Below the pieces are notes generated by a model. The model saw nothing but the letters and a program-made list of their open reading frames with translations, made no database searches and had not been told where the DNA came from. Positions 51,175 to 60,898 of a DNA stretch of 64,000 nt are shown piece after piece; the stretch's first letter is position 1, and the number at the start of each line of letters is the position of its first letter. The stretch is taken from NCBI RefSeq assembly GCF_900114475.1, contig NZ_FOTE01000015.1:62001-126000 (forward strand), given 5' to 3'. The position numbers and the translations under genes are program-made. Source of the stretch: Paenibacillus sp. 1_12. GTDB lineage: Bacteria > Bacillota > Bacilli > Paenibacillales > NBRC-103111.

Positions 51175-53904
51175 TTAGTGACCGTTTAAAGCTTCTACCT
51201 GAGTTAATAATGCTCTTACATCCGTCTGATCAAATTGACCATCACCGTTCTGATCTGCTTTATTTAAAATGCTCGTTAATACGTTGGAAATCGTCTTGCG
51301 TGCTTTCCCAACAATGCTGACCGGATCACTCGTAATCATTCCGTTCTTAACAGCTATTGCTTTAAGTGTCTGTGTCGACAATACCTTGGGTTTATTGCTG
51401 GCGTTATACAGACTGCTTATTGTGGTCGGATCAGAACCATCCAATGTGTAGTAGATCGCTGCTCCCGCTGTAGCTGTGGATAGAGTAACCTGCTTCGTAG
51501 TGTCGTTCGTGAATAAAGATTCCCATACAGGAGCTGCCACTTTATTCGCTTCAAACACGCCGTAAGTTGAAAAATGTGTTACTTTTGCCGATGCAGTTCC
51601 TGTGCTATCGATCTCTGTTTTTTGATATTCCCAACTTAGAGTCGACGGATTATAGTAAAAGACGCCTATTTTGCTGCGATTCGCATTTGCATTCGTAGGA
51701 ATGGATACTTTCACCGGATTTGAAGGTTCAATCGTGATGCCTGTCAGTGTAAACTCCAAAGTCTTTCCAGCGGACACCAAGCCTGTTCCGTTCGTATTTA
51801 GCGGGGTTACTTCCGAAGCCGTTACTCTGGCATTAGGCCCAAAGCTGGCTCCCGTAAAATCAATCTTAGTTCCACCTATCAAAGTGACTATCGGCTGTGA
51901 TGCGTTAACGGCTATTTCCTGTGTTGGTGGTATCTCTGCTCTCAGCACAGTAAACGAGAACTGCCGAGGTACAGAGGTGTAAGTCGTATTCGTTACCGTT
52001 GCAGTTGCAGTCAAGATGACATTTTCAAATGGACTTGCTGAGGTGTACGAAGGTCGTGTCACCACACCAATAGGCGTAATAAAAGCATTAGCTGAAGATG
52101 TCCATATAATGGGGTAGCCATTCTCCACGCTTGTTGTCGCTGGCAGTTTTAAGTCGCCGGTAATTTGACTGGAAGAGACGTTGCCATTCAGGAATGACGA
52201 AGGATCCAGCAAATTAATAGCCACGGTCAATTGCTGTTCAATAATTGTTTGGCTGCCAGGCTGTGTTTGGAAAATAATTGTTAATTGATATGTTTTTGAA
52301 GATGTCCCGTTTTCTGCAGTGACCACGATAGTGAACGTATTACTGCCCAGACTTAATCCTACTTCCTTATCCGCTGCCGAGGCCACCTTAACGCCATTGA
52401 TCTTCATGGAAGCCCCAGGACTATACACCGCATTGATAATCGTGCTGTACGTGTTGTTCGTAACGCTCTGCGTGTAATCAGTGACACCTGGAATTAACGA
52501 TATAGCTGCCCCTCCCACTGTTAAAGAGGACAAATCCGCGTTGGTTGAGAGAACATGCTCAGCTTCCAGCACCAGCACCAGAATCGTTTTCTGACGCGAT
52601 ACGTCACCTTTGGTAATTGTCGCAGTCAATGTTACTACTTTGTTCCCGCTGCCATAGCTTGGCCTTGTAACTATTCCAGTTCCGCTTGTTATATTTATTG
52701 TGGAATTGTCCGAGGAGGTCCACGTTACCGTTGTGTCGTTACTTGCAGTTGATGGAAGCGCCATGCTGCCTTTAAGGATGTGGTCAGTTAAATCAAACAA
52801 GCTAATTGCTGTATCCACAGCTTGCTGGTTTGTTTGATCCGTGGTATAGGTGATCTCTGCATCATAGTAAGTCAACTCATAGAACTCATAAGGCATATCA
52901 TAATCATCATAGTAATAGTCATAGTCTCCGATTTCAAAATATACAATTCGACCTCCTTCGAACTCATTACCTTCATATAGGTTAGCTCCATAAAAAATGG
53001 GATTACGTACGCCTGCATCACCAGTAAACTTCAAGACCACATTATCTCCCCGTTTAATTTCGTGCAATGGAGTTATAAATGCAAAATTACATATTTCAGT
53101 ACATAGCTTAGATATTTCTTTTGCTTTTCGTTGTTCGGAATCTGATTCAGCATATAGAAGCACATTGGAAGCATTAGCATTCCCCATGCTTTGCAGCAAT
53201 TCGTAGTCATATGATACAGCCAGTTGAAGTGGCCTTTCTTCATTAATGTCATTTTGCGCTTTGAATCTGAATGTATACTCAACATTCTCCGCACCCAAAG
53301 TACTGTCACTTACTGTCATCGACAATGAGCCTGGTTCTATCAGTACAGGTTTTTTATCATAGTTGGTTGAAATAGCGATAGCCGTTGGTTGGATTGTTAA
53401 AGGATTCAAGACTGCTCCTGCCGTAATAAAAACGGTCATATCCTTAGACGGTTTTTCGACCCCTGCCAGTTGAATTTCCAACTTCGAACCCGTGCAAGGA
53501 GTAGCGGACGCTGGAATGCCATTAACAAAAATAGCAAATCTACTCATGCCCTCACCCTCGCCTTCTCCCTCACCCTCATCATAATAAGGAATTTCATTAT
53601 AGGGGCTGACATTACACACTGAGCCGCTTGGAAATTCTATAAATATCTTATCACCGTGATTCATAATCTGACTGCTAGTAAAATGGAATAACCAACTATC
53701 AGAGTCTTCCATTGAATAACCCGGTGATGTCTTAGCAAAGGGATACATAACGGAAGAAGGTGAAGGTTCTTCAGCAAACCCTTTGCTTGAATGCCACAAC
53801 AACCCCGATAATACAATCGCCAAGCATATAATAGCTGCAAGTCCCCTTATGAAGCCAGCTCTCTTACTCATTCGTTTGAAATACATAATCGAATATGTAT
53901 GCAT
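51175..53904 (-). CDS. Large exported protein with bacterial Ig-like, cadherin-like and EF-hand modules
   Basis: About 909 residues from ATG 53904; upstream codons lack a start signal. A signal peptide (hydrophobic core about 20-38) precedes an unassigned N-terminal region with an Asp/Glu-Gly run (EGEGEGEGEG) and a Tyr/Asp-rich stretch. Then come an atrophied Ig-like domain (TVTWTSSDNSTINITSGTG), a cadherin-like beta-sandwich domain (LTVGGAAISLIPGVTDYTQS), a second atrophied Ig domain (PIIWTSSANAFITPIGVVTR), a linker, a chitobiase C-terminal-like domain (AAIYYTLDGSDPTTIS) and one Ca-binding loop (DQNGDGQFDQTD). It looks like a secreted or wall-associated structural or adhesion protein; no catalytic domain is seen. 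Confidence 0.78.
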   Translation of the reverse strand: MHTYSIMYFKRMSKRAGFIRGLAAIICLAIVLSGLLWHSSKGFAEEPSPSSVMYPFAKTSPGYSMEDSDSWLFHFTSSQIMNHGDKIFIEFPSGSVCNVSPYNEIPYYDEGEGEGEGEGMSRFAIFVNGIPASATPCTGSKLEIQLAGVEKPSKDMTVFITAGAVLNPLTIQPTAIAISTNYDKKPVLIEPGSLSMTVSDSTLGAENVEYTFRFKAQNDINEERPLQLAVSYDYELLQSMGNANASNVLLYAESDSEQRKAKEISKLCTEICNFAFITPLHEIKRGDNVVLKFTGDAGVRNPIFYGANLYEGNEFEGGRIVYFEIGDYDYYYDDYDMPYEFYELTYYDAEITYTTDQTNQQAVDTAISLFDLTDHILKGSMALPSTASNDTTVTWTSSDNSTINITSGTGIVTRPSYGSGNKVVTLTATITKGDVSRQKTILVLVLEAEHVLSTNADLSSLTVGGAAISLIPGVTDYTQSVTNNTYSTIINAVYSPGASMKINGVKVASAADKEVGLSLGSNTFTIVVTAENGTSSKTYQLTIIFQTQPGSQTIIEQQLTVAINLLDPSSFLNGNVSSSQITGDLKLPATTSVENGYPIIWTSSANAFITPIGVVTRPSYTSASPFENVILTATATVTNTTYTSVPRQFSFTVLRAEIPPTQEIAVNASQPIVTLIGGTKIDFTGASFGPNARVTASEVTPLNTNGTGLVSAGKTLEFTLTGITIEPSNPVKVSIPTNANANRSKIGVFYYNPSTLSWEYQKTEIDSTGTASAKVTHFSTYGVFEANKVAAPVWESLFTNDTTKQVTLSTATAGAAIYYTLDGSDPTTISSLYNASNKPKVLSTQTLKAIAVKNGMITSDPVSIVGKARKTISNVLTSILNKADQNGDGQFDQTDVRALLTQVEALNGH

Positions 53905-54143
53905 AATCCAACAACCCTTCTTCCTATATCTACGATATAAACTGTAAATTCCACGAATAACATACTTCATTTATTTTATCGTATTATCTTAAATAAATCT
54001 GTAGCTTTTCGTGTTAATTTTCATACATTTCCCAGATAATTGACCTAACCTTTACTTCTTCCTTCACTATCATTTTAACTTAGCAAAAGTAGTGTCGGAC
54101 TTATGTATTAAATTAAAAATATCCATTCAATAATAGACGCAAA

Positions 54144-54178
54144 AAACTCCCTCTTCGCTAAAGAGCGAAAGGGAGTTT
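54144..54178. terminator. Terminator of the 608-residue exported protein gene
   Basis: AAACTCCCTCTTCGCT pairs with AGCGAAAGGGAGTTT across a 4-nt loop, with six A residues on the left flank (T-run on the minus strand). Confidence 0.82.
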
Positions 54179-54191
54179 CTCCTTCAAATGC

Positions 54192-56018
54192 TTATTGCTG
54201 CAAGGTTTTCACAAGACGTTTGGCCTCGCCATTTGGCGTATCAATAGTTTCATATAATTTAATTGTCAGCGGATATTCCTGCTGCTCTGTTTTGATGTTA
54301 TTGATCTGAACCGTCTGTTCGCCACTGATCAGCATACCCGTTCCAGTGAATGGAACCGATTGTGATCCAAGCGTACGGCCCAAGCCATCAACCAGTTCAA
54401 TCGTGAATTTAGGGAAGTTGGCATCGACAACTACATCCTCAACACGGTCAACATTCAAGTCCATTTTGAGCTTATATGAATAAGTGATCGGCAAGCCTGG
54501 ATTCGTATAAGCAGACAAGGTCCAATCGTTCAGTTTTACATTAAATGGATAGAACGCCATCTCCGAGCTATCCACATTATCGACTTGGACAGCCGTTTGG
54601 AATCCGGCAATCGTCGTACTGTAAGGCGCAGAGGTCAGGTTGTCCAGTAGCTTGATTCCCAACTGTTCACCCTTTTCTGAGGCTGGTACCATAAAGGAAT
54701 AGCTCACTACATAACTTAGGTTCGGCATTAGATTAGCTGCAGTCGCAGTTTGGCGAGTACCCGCATAGCTGGAACCATCGCTGCCTAACAACTCCGTTTG
54801 AAATGCGGGAAGCGTCACGGTCTGATCGCTTTTATTTTGTAATCTGAATTTGGCAACTACGCTTTTAAAGCCCGATCCTGTGTTCTCGTGCATGTGAAGC
54901 TCCATTAAAGAAACTTGAGTACCTGAATTCATTAAACGGTTCAATGGATCAAATGCAATCGGAGTGCCTATCGTGTATGCAGGCAGCGTATTTGGTAAAG
55001 TAACAGCAGCTTCGCTCACATTGATTTTCAAGCGTCCGACATCAAATCCAGGAGTAGTGGATTGGGTTCCTGCTGCGGCACCAGCGGCGCCACCTGCGGA
55101 TCCTGCAGCTCCAGCTGAGGCTGAGAAGGTTTCTGTAGTCATCAGCAGCAAGCTATCCAGCTTAATGTCTTTATCTGTCGGTATCAAATATTGGATATAT
55201 TTACGATCTCCTGCTGCCAGCACAATCGGATTCGTATCAGCACGTTTACCTGTAAAAATTTGATCACCAGCTTTGCCATCCAAGCGGAAGCCAGGGACTG
55301 TTTCACTAGCCTTGCCCGGATTTTCGGCCAATATCGTTACGACTTGTGTATGCACGCCCTTGTCATCTGTTTGCTCAGATAAGCTGGAAGGTGTAAATTT
55401 AATCGGAGATGGTGATTCAGGCACCATAAACGTGTCTCCCCATGCTTTTACGAAAGATGGATCGGTAATATCAGGCTTAGCTGTATTCCACACGGACGTT
55501 ATGGGAAGGGTCAATCGAACCGTTTCCTGTTTAGGATACACGTATTCATCTACTTCCACAAAAGACATCCCCGTTAACGTAATATCATCCTGACGGTCTA
55601 CAGTGACCATACCGGTTAGCTCCACATTTTCCATCGCCAGCATCGATTTCGGATTGCTTGCGCTAGGTGTAATCTTATATTCGCTGCCGTCGGAAGCCTT
55701 AACTCTGATTTCATAGTCTGGAACCCGCTTCATCTGCGTCGTATTATTATGCAGACGAACTACCGCACCGATACGCGTACCATCAGCTGATTTACTGACG
55801 GACAAGCTTTTCAAGCTGGCTTGAATCGAGTCTGTTAATGCATAAGCTGGTGCGCTTGGCGTGAGTACTTGTGTTTGAACCTGTGCTTCTGGCTCCTGTA
55901 CGGATATGGAGTCTGCCAGTGCCATTGAAGGGACAGCCGATATAACTAAAGACATGGACAGCAATGTGCCGCCGAGCGTAGTTTTCCAATTAGGTGCTGA
56001 AGTTCGGTTTTTTCTCAT
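54192..56018 (-). CDS. Exported beta-rich protein of unknown function (608 aa)
   Basis: 608 residues. A signal peptide (about 1-36; TLLSMSLVISAVPSMALADS) is followed by a beta-rich body with three similar segments, each pairing a short KxFKLQNKS-type strand with polar loops (for example GTRIGAVVRLHNNTTQMKRV, KSVVAKFRLQNKSDQTVTLP). A Gly/Ala-rich linker near 300 (SAGAAGSAGGAAGAAAG) divides it. The repeated N-K/N-T-T contexts look like extracellular FxLyD- or CARDB-like domains, but I cannot assign a family. GGAGG precedes the ATG. It sits between two other envelope loci. Confidence 0.7.
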   Translation of the reverse strand: MRKNRTSAPNWKTTLGGTLLSMSLVISAVPSMALADSISVQEPEAQVQTQVLTPSAPAYALTDSIQASLKSLSVSKSADGTRIGAVVRLHNNTTQMKRVPDYEIRVKASDGSEYKITPSASNPKSMLAMENVELTGMVTVDRQDDITLTGMSFVEVDEYVYPKQETVRLTLPITSVWNTAKPDITDPSFVKAWGDTFMVPESPSPIKFTPSSLSEQTDDKGVHTQVVTILAENPGKASETVPGFRLDGKAGDQIFTGKRADTNPIVLAAGDRKYIQYLIPTDKDIKLDSLLLMTTETFSASAGAAGSAGGAAGAAAGTQSTTPGFDVGRLKINVSEAAVTLPNTLPAYTIGTPIAFDPLNRLMNSGTQVSLMELHMHENTGSGFKSVVAKFRLQNKSDQTVTLPAFQTELLGSDGSSYAGTRQTATAANLMPNLSYVVSYSFMVPASEKGEQLGIKLLDNLTSAPYSTTIAGFQTAVQVDNVDSSEMAFYPFNVKLNDWTLSAYTNPGLPITYSYKLKMDLNVDRVEDVVVDANFPKFTIELVDGLGRTLGSQSVPFTGTGMLISGEQTVQINNIKTEQQEYPLTIKLYETIDTPNGEAKRLVKTLQQ

Positions 56019-56157
56019 GTTTGTATAGCCTCCTCTAATTTCAAGGATAGAAATCGATGCTGCTGACTTCCATCCTTCCTGCTAGTTCAATCCGTATGCT
56101 GATCTACATGAATAATAGCTGTTCATTCTGGTTCCGTTGTTTCTGCCTTTTCATATC

Positions 56158-56232
56158 TGCCTATCTATCTCTATATCTATTCGTTTCTATGTCTATTTAT
56201 CTGTCTCTATCTACCTTTTTTGTCTCTATCTC
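56158..56232. repeat. Low-complexity pyrimidine tract (TATCT-type repeats)
   Basis: About 75 nt of degenerate TATCT/TCTAT units (CTATCTATCTCTATATCTAT at 56161-56180, then TTCTATGTCTATTTATCTGTCTCTATCTACC in shorter runs). It fills most of the 224-nt gap between the adaptor gene and the start of the 608-residue protein gene, so it lies about 140-215 nt upstream of that start. Confidence 0.65.
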
Positions 56233-56242
56233 CTGCTGCGTT

Positions 56243-57496
56243 TTACTTGGCTACTTCAACCTTTTGCCCGTTTTTCAATTGATGCTGACCGGATACGACC
56301 ACAGATTCTCCTGCCTTTACTCCGTCCAGCACTTCCTGAAATGCATCCTTAACACGTCCAATCTTAACCGCACGTTTCTCTACCTGATCTCCGTTCAGAA
56401 TGAAGACAAAGGCTTCGTTGCCCTCTCTGACGATGCTTAAGCTTGGTACAGCAAGCCCCATTTCTTCCTGCGGGCTAGTCAATTGCAGCTGAACACGGCT
56501 GCCAGGCTTAATCGAACCATCCGGGTTGGACATATCCAGCTCGATCGAATATGCTTTGTTGCTGTTCATCTGATTGGCAAGATACGTCACCTTGGCTGTT
56601 TTTTTGTTTGACGGGTTATCTGCACTATAAAAGGTTAGCTCCTGCTTGTTATTAACCAGCTTGACGGCTGACTCTGTCAAATCGGCTTTAATTTTAAGCG
56701 GATCCAGCTGCTGTATCTGACCGATCTTGCCTGATCGGGACATATTCATGCCCACCTCGGCAGTCAGATCTGTTAACACGCCAGTAATCGGTGCCTTGAT
56801 CTCATAATTTGCGACGGTATTGGCTGCGTCCTCCACACTTAGCCGCGCTGTCGCCACCTGTGATTCCTGTGAAGCAATCGGGTTGGTTTTATCCAAGGCG
56901 TCCAGCTTGTTCTGAACCGATTGTACGTCCAGTCGTGCGTTGGTTACGAGTGTTTCCGCTTGATCCACCTGACGCTTAGTCACCGTACCGGCTTCATAAT
57001 CATTGCGTGCTTTGTTATAGTCCTTTTCAACATTACTCAATTGCTCATTGGCCTTAACCAGCGAGCTTTGTAGATCAACCCGGCTGTTATTCTGATCTTC
57101 AATCGATTTACGTAGTGTTTCCTCCGCGCCTTTAAGCGATTGCTCCCCCTTTTGCATTTGCAGCCGGGCATCACGGGCATCCAGCCGGACAATCACATCA
57201 CCCTGATTGACAAGCTCACCCTTCTTCTTCAAAACCTCCAGAACCTGTCCGTCGGCTTTCGGAATCACATCAATCTGCACTGCGGCGCTGACATCCGCGA
57301 TCTGCTCCTTGGGATCACCCATACTTTGCTGCACGATTGCAGCCACCTTGACTGGCTTATTCTGCGGCTGAACGGCTGCTGCTGCCTGTGGCTGCGCAGA
57401 AGTCGAGCATCCTGTCGCCAATGCGGTGACCACAAGAAGAATGCCGACGGCCCGCGAGCCGCTGCCGAAGCTAACTTTTGCCATCCGATTATTCAT
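56243..57496 (-). CDS. RND efflux adaptor (HlyD/AcrA-type lipoprotein)
   Basis: 417 residues. Lipoprotein signal with Cys in VTALATGCSTS at about residue 30; barrel-sandwich halves (VIPKADGQVLEVLKKKGELV and YEIKAPITGVLTDLTAEVGM), a long coiled-coil hairpin (LRKSIEDQNNSRVDLQSSLV to LDVQSVQNKLDALDKTN) and a beta-barrel/MP domain at the C-terminus. It links the RND permease to the cell envelope in a Gram-positive. It begins 13 nt after the permease gene. Confidence 0.9.
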   Translation of the reverse strand: MNNRMAKVSFGSGSRAVGILLVVTALATGCSTSAQPQAAAAVQPQNKPVKVAAIVQQSMGDPKEQIADVSAAVQIDVIPKADGQVLEVLKKKGELVNQGDVIVRLDARDARLQMQKGEQSLKGAEETLRKSIEDQNNSRVDLQSSLVKANEQLSNVEKDYNKARNDYEAGTVTKRQVDQAETLVTNARLDVQSVQNKLDALDKTNPIASQESQVATARLSVEDAANTVANYEIKAPITGVLTDLTAEVGMNMSRSGKIGQIQQLDPLKIKADLTESAVKLVNNKQELTFYSADNPSNKKTAKVTYLANQMNSNKAYSIELDMSNPDGSIKPGSRVQLQLTSPQEEMGLAVPSLSIVREGNEAFVFILNGDQVEKRAVKIGRVKDAFQEVLDGVKAGESVVVSGQHQLKNGQKVEVAK

Positions 57497-57509
57497 ACTC
57501 TTCTCTCCC

Positions 57510-60500
57510 TTACATCTCTATAGTGGTGCTTGCCTTTGGTTTGTTCTTACGCTGCATCCGTTGACCAATACGCTTTTTGGTAGATTCTATTAGCTCATAT
57601 ACAACAGGAACAACTACCAGTGTGAGGATTGTCGAAGTCGTCAGACCCCCAATAACAACGACGGCCAAGCCTTTCGAAATCAACGTGCCTTTTGTAAATC
57701 CAAGCGCTAAAGGCATCATCGCCATAATCGTAGCACCTGCTGTCATAATAATAGGTCTGAAACGAACCATCCCCGCCTCTACCAGTGCATGGCGTACGGT
57801 GTATCCTTCCTCACGCAGCTGCTGGGCACGGTCTATGAGCACAATCGCATTCGTAACTACAATACCTATCAGCATCATAAAACCAATCATGGAAGTTACG
57901 TCGAGCGATTGCCGTGTTATCAGCAGTCCCAATAATCCACCAATGGCGGCTAATGGTAGTGAGAAGAGAATCGCGAATGGTGCACCTGCATTACCAAAGG
58001 CTAAAACCATGACGAGATATACGACGGCAATCGCAGCCGCCATAGCTACAAACAGCTGTGAAAAGCTTTTATTGATATCGGCGCTAACCCCTTTGACTTC
58101 GCGGGATACGCCATCTGGCAGTGCCACCTTGCTTAACTCAGCAGATACTTTAGCGCTGACTGCCGACTTATTGACGGATTCAATCTTCGCAGTTACCTTC
58201 AGCACCTGCTCCTTACTTTCACGTTGAAGGGACAGTGGAGCTACAACCTCCGTCAGCTTCGCAACCTCATTCAAATAAATCGTGGCGTTTGAAGCTGTTT
58301 TGAGCGGGATTTTTCCCAGCTTCTCGATTGAATCTTTATCCGATTTGGACAGCTGTACGGTTGTTGTATAAGTCACATTGTCAAATTGGATGTCTCCGAG
58401 CTGATCCTTCATAATCCAGCTTCTTGCGGTGTCGCGAACCTGCGAGGTGCTGAGTCCAAAAGATCTAGCTTTACTTTGATCAACTGTGATTTGCACCTGA
58501 GTTTTGGAATCACTGAGTGAATCCTCAACCTCGCTCAACTCCGGATATTCCTCTAATTTTTGTTTAATCGTGACAGCTGCTTCTTGTAACAGGAGTTGGT
58601 TATCCCCTTTTAATGAATACGAGAAATCTGTCGATGATACCCCACCGCCACCGCCAGCTAGCGACTTCGGTGTTACTTCCGATCCTTTCGGCAGTTCATA
58701 GAGCATGCGTTCCTTGAAATCCTTTTTCACCTGATCGGGATCGGCCTGAGCATTAACCTCGGTATAAATCTCAGCCATATTCGCTACCTGATCCTTACCA
58801 CCGCCGTAGCCCACTAGCGCTTCAACAAAGGTAAACAGCGGCTGCCCCTTGCTGTCCTTGGCTTCCTGCATCATGCCTTCCAATTCCTTGGAAATCTGAT
58901 CGGTTCCATTGATGGAAGTTTCATTAGGCAGCTTAATCTGGAAATACATCTGACGTTCGGATCCGCTGCTTGGGATAAAGCTGACAGCCAAATTCGGAAC
59001 AATCGCAGCTATCGATACCACAAACAACAGTCCGGAAATAATTAATGTTTTGAAGCGATGGGACAAACATGCTTTTAAAATCTTTTCGTACAGCATCATA
59101 AATCTGCCTTGCTTGTTTTCGTCGTGGTGGCTAATCTTGTCATTATTGAGTACCAGCAGCTTAGCCATCATCGGGATTACCGTCAAGGCTACCAGTAGAG
59201 AAGCCAGCATTGCCGTAGCAACCGTGATTGCAAACGGGCGGAACAGCTCGCCAACGATACCGCTGACCATCCCGATTGGGGCAAACACCCCAACTGTAGC
59301 CAGTGTTGACGAGGTAATGGCCATCGCTACCTGCTTAGTCGCAAGCTTAATGACAGATTCATTGCGCTCCTGCGCTTTCTGCAGCGATGCATAGATATTC
59401 TCGATAACGACAATGCTATCATCGACGACTCGACCTACTGCTATAAAGATACCGCCAAGCGTCATCGTGTTTAAGGTGATTCCAAATTGCGATATGACGA
59501 GCAGCGTGATCATAATCGATAACGGTATCGAGACGAGTACAATCAAGGTCATTCTTACATTTCGCAAAAAGATCAATATCATTAAGGACGCCAGTAAAGC
59601 TCCTGTTATCCCTTCCTTCAACATACCGCTAATCGATTCCTTAACGGAGTCTGCACTGTTATACACGGACTTGAACGTAATATCCGGAATGGTTTGTTCC
59701 CATTTCTTGATCAGCTTATCTGTATCATCCGAGAAATTCACGGCATTCGCATTGCTTGTTTTATACAAATGAATACCAAGTGCAGGCTTATTATCCAAGC
59801 GGGCAATAAACTCGGAATCTGTCACAGCCTGAACCTTCGCTACCTGCTTCAGCATCAGCGTACTGCCATTACCTGCAGCGATCTCCATATTTTCCAGATT
59901 ATAAAGACTGTCAATGTTTCCTGTTACACGGGCGACTTTCGTATTTCCGTTAAAATCAACGGTACCAATAGCTCCGTTAGCCAATGTATTTTTCAAGATC
60001 GTACTTACTTGTACAGGTGTCAATCCGAAGCTTGTCAGTGCATCAGCGTCCAGCTCAATATCCAGCGAGGTTTTTCTGGCACCAATCGAATCGATATGAT
60101 CCATACCAGGTATGGACTCCAAGCCAGGCTTGATCTGATCCTCATAGATCTTGTCTAACTCGGTTTGGCTCATCCCGTTGTCTGCATAAATCGACATGTA
60201 GTACGCGGGAATCGAAGCAAAGCCGAATGTCGAAGCTTTAGGCCTCTGGGCAGATGCAGGCAAGCTCACTTCCTGAACTAGGCTTTCTATCTCCTGCTTT
60301 TTCTTATCAATGTCCACACCTTGCTCGAACTGAACGATAACCGTTGAAATGTTATCGCTGGAAGTCGAAGTCAGGTTATCCAAGCCTTCTATATTTGAGA
60401 TCTTATCCTCAATAGGCTTCGTGATTTCCTTCATCACGTCTGTAGGAGATGCTTGATAAGTCGTGGAAACCAACACTACCGGAAAAGAAATGTTCGGCAT

Positions 60501-60611
60501 ATTTTCTACCTTGATCGTAGAAGCCGAATAAATACCTCCGCTTAACAAAATAGCGACAATAATCAGAATGGCCGCCACATTTTTCATTGAGAAGTTTGTA
60601 AGCTTGTTCAT
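57510..60611 (-). CDS. RND-family efflux permease, SwrC/AcrB-like
   Basis: 1033 residues with 12 predicted membrane helices: one at the N-terminus, a large extracytoplasmic loop, five more, then the same again. Seen: ISFPVVLVSTTYQASPTDV, the central GGIFIAVGRVVDDSIVVIEN with the proton-relay Asp pair, TLATVGVFAPIGMVSGIVGE and the C-terminal GIVVTNAIVLIDRAQQLREEG. It should export amphiphilic compounds or antimicrobials, as SwrC does for surfactin in B. subtilis. Permease-first order with the adaptor 13 nt downstream is less common. Two copies of the 36-nt hairpin module lie just upstream of its ribosome-binding site. Confidence 0.92.
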   Translation of the reverse strand: MNKLTNFSMKNVAAILIIVAILLSGGIYSASTIKVENMPNISFPVVLVSTTYQASPTDVMKEITKPIEDKISNIEGLDNLTSTSSDNISTVIVQFEQGVDIDKKKQEIESLVQEVSLPASAQRPKASTFGFASIPAYYMSIYADNGMSQTELDKIYEDQIKPGLESIPGMDHIDSIGARKTSLDIELDADALTSFGLTPVQVSTILKNTLANGAIGTVDFNGNTKVARVTGNIDSLYNLENMEIAAGNGSTLMLKQVAKVQAVTDSEFIARLDNKPALGIHLYKTSNANAVNFSDDTDKLIKKWEQTIPDITFKSVYNSADSVKESISGMLKEGITGALLASLMILIFLRNVRMTLIVLVSIPLSIMITLLVISQFGITLNTMTLGGIFIAVGRVVDDSIVVIENIYASLQKAQERNESVIKLATKQVAMAITSSTLATVGVFAPIGMVSGIVGELFRPFAITVATAMLASLLVALTVIPMMAKLLVLNNDKISHHDENKQGRFMMLYEKILKACLSHRFKTLIISGLLFVVSIAAIVPNLAVSFIPSSGSERQMYFQIKLPNETSINGTDQISKELEGMMQEAKDSKGQPLFTFVEALVGYGGGKDQVANMAEIYTEVNAQADPDQVKKDFKERMLYELPKGSEVTPKSLAGGGGGVSSTDFSYSLKGDNQLLLQEAAVTIKQKLEEYPELSEVEDSLSDSKTQVQITVDQSKARSFGLSTSQVRDTARSWIMKDQLGDIQFDNVTYTTTVQLSKSDKDSIEKLGKIPLKTASNATIYLNEVAKLTEVVAPLSLQRESKEQVLKVTAKIESVNKSAVSAKVSAELSKVALPDGVSREVKGVSADINKSFSQLFVAMAAAIAVVYLVMVLAFGNAGAPFAILFSLPLAAIGGLLGLLITRQSLDVTSMIGFMMLIGIVVTNAIVLIDRAQQLREEGYTVRHALVEAGMVRFRPIIMTAGATIMAMMPLALGFTKGTLISKGLAVVVIGGLTTSTILTLVVVPVVYELIESTKKRIGQRMQRKNKPKASTTIEM

Positions 60612-60627
60612 GGTTTCCCCCTCCTGA

Positions 60628-60699
60628 TAGCTTCATAGGAAGCTTGCATCGTAAGCATATTCTAAGTTTTGCTAAGCAAAACGGACTTCTTAAACATCT
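60628..60699 (-). repeat. Tandem 36-nt 5'-UTR hairpin module, two copies
   Basis: Copy 1 (60628-60663) has TAGCTTCATAGGAAGCTT followed by CATCGTAAGCATATTCT; copy 2 (60664-60699) has AGTTTTGCTAAGCAAAACG then CTTCTTAAACATCT. The hairpin arms differ from other copies but complementarity is kept (AGCTTC/GGAAGCT, GTTTTGC/GCAAAAC). The array abuts GGAGGGGG, the ribosome-binding site of the RND gene. Confidence 0.7.
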
Positions 60700-60766
60700 A
60701 GAGCCAAGCATACATAACCAATATGAACTCAATATGAACAAAGTCATCTTTTATCGCAGCAAATAT

Positions 60767-60795
60767 CAAAAAAACCATGGAGAGCTGCTCCATGG
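60767..60795 (-). terminator. Terminator of the regulator-kinase operon
   Basis: CCATGGAG (60775-60782) and CTCCATGG (60788-60795); on the minus strand the stem is followed by a run of T residues (60767-60774). It separates the kinase gene from the RND operon. Confidence 0.85.
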
Positions 60796-60898
60796 CATTA
60801 ATCTTTGACAATCCTAAACATCTATACGCTAAATATTTGATACATTTAACATTTATCACCATTATTGAATAAACTTAATTGCCACTTTCATTTTTCAT

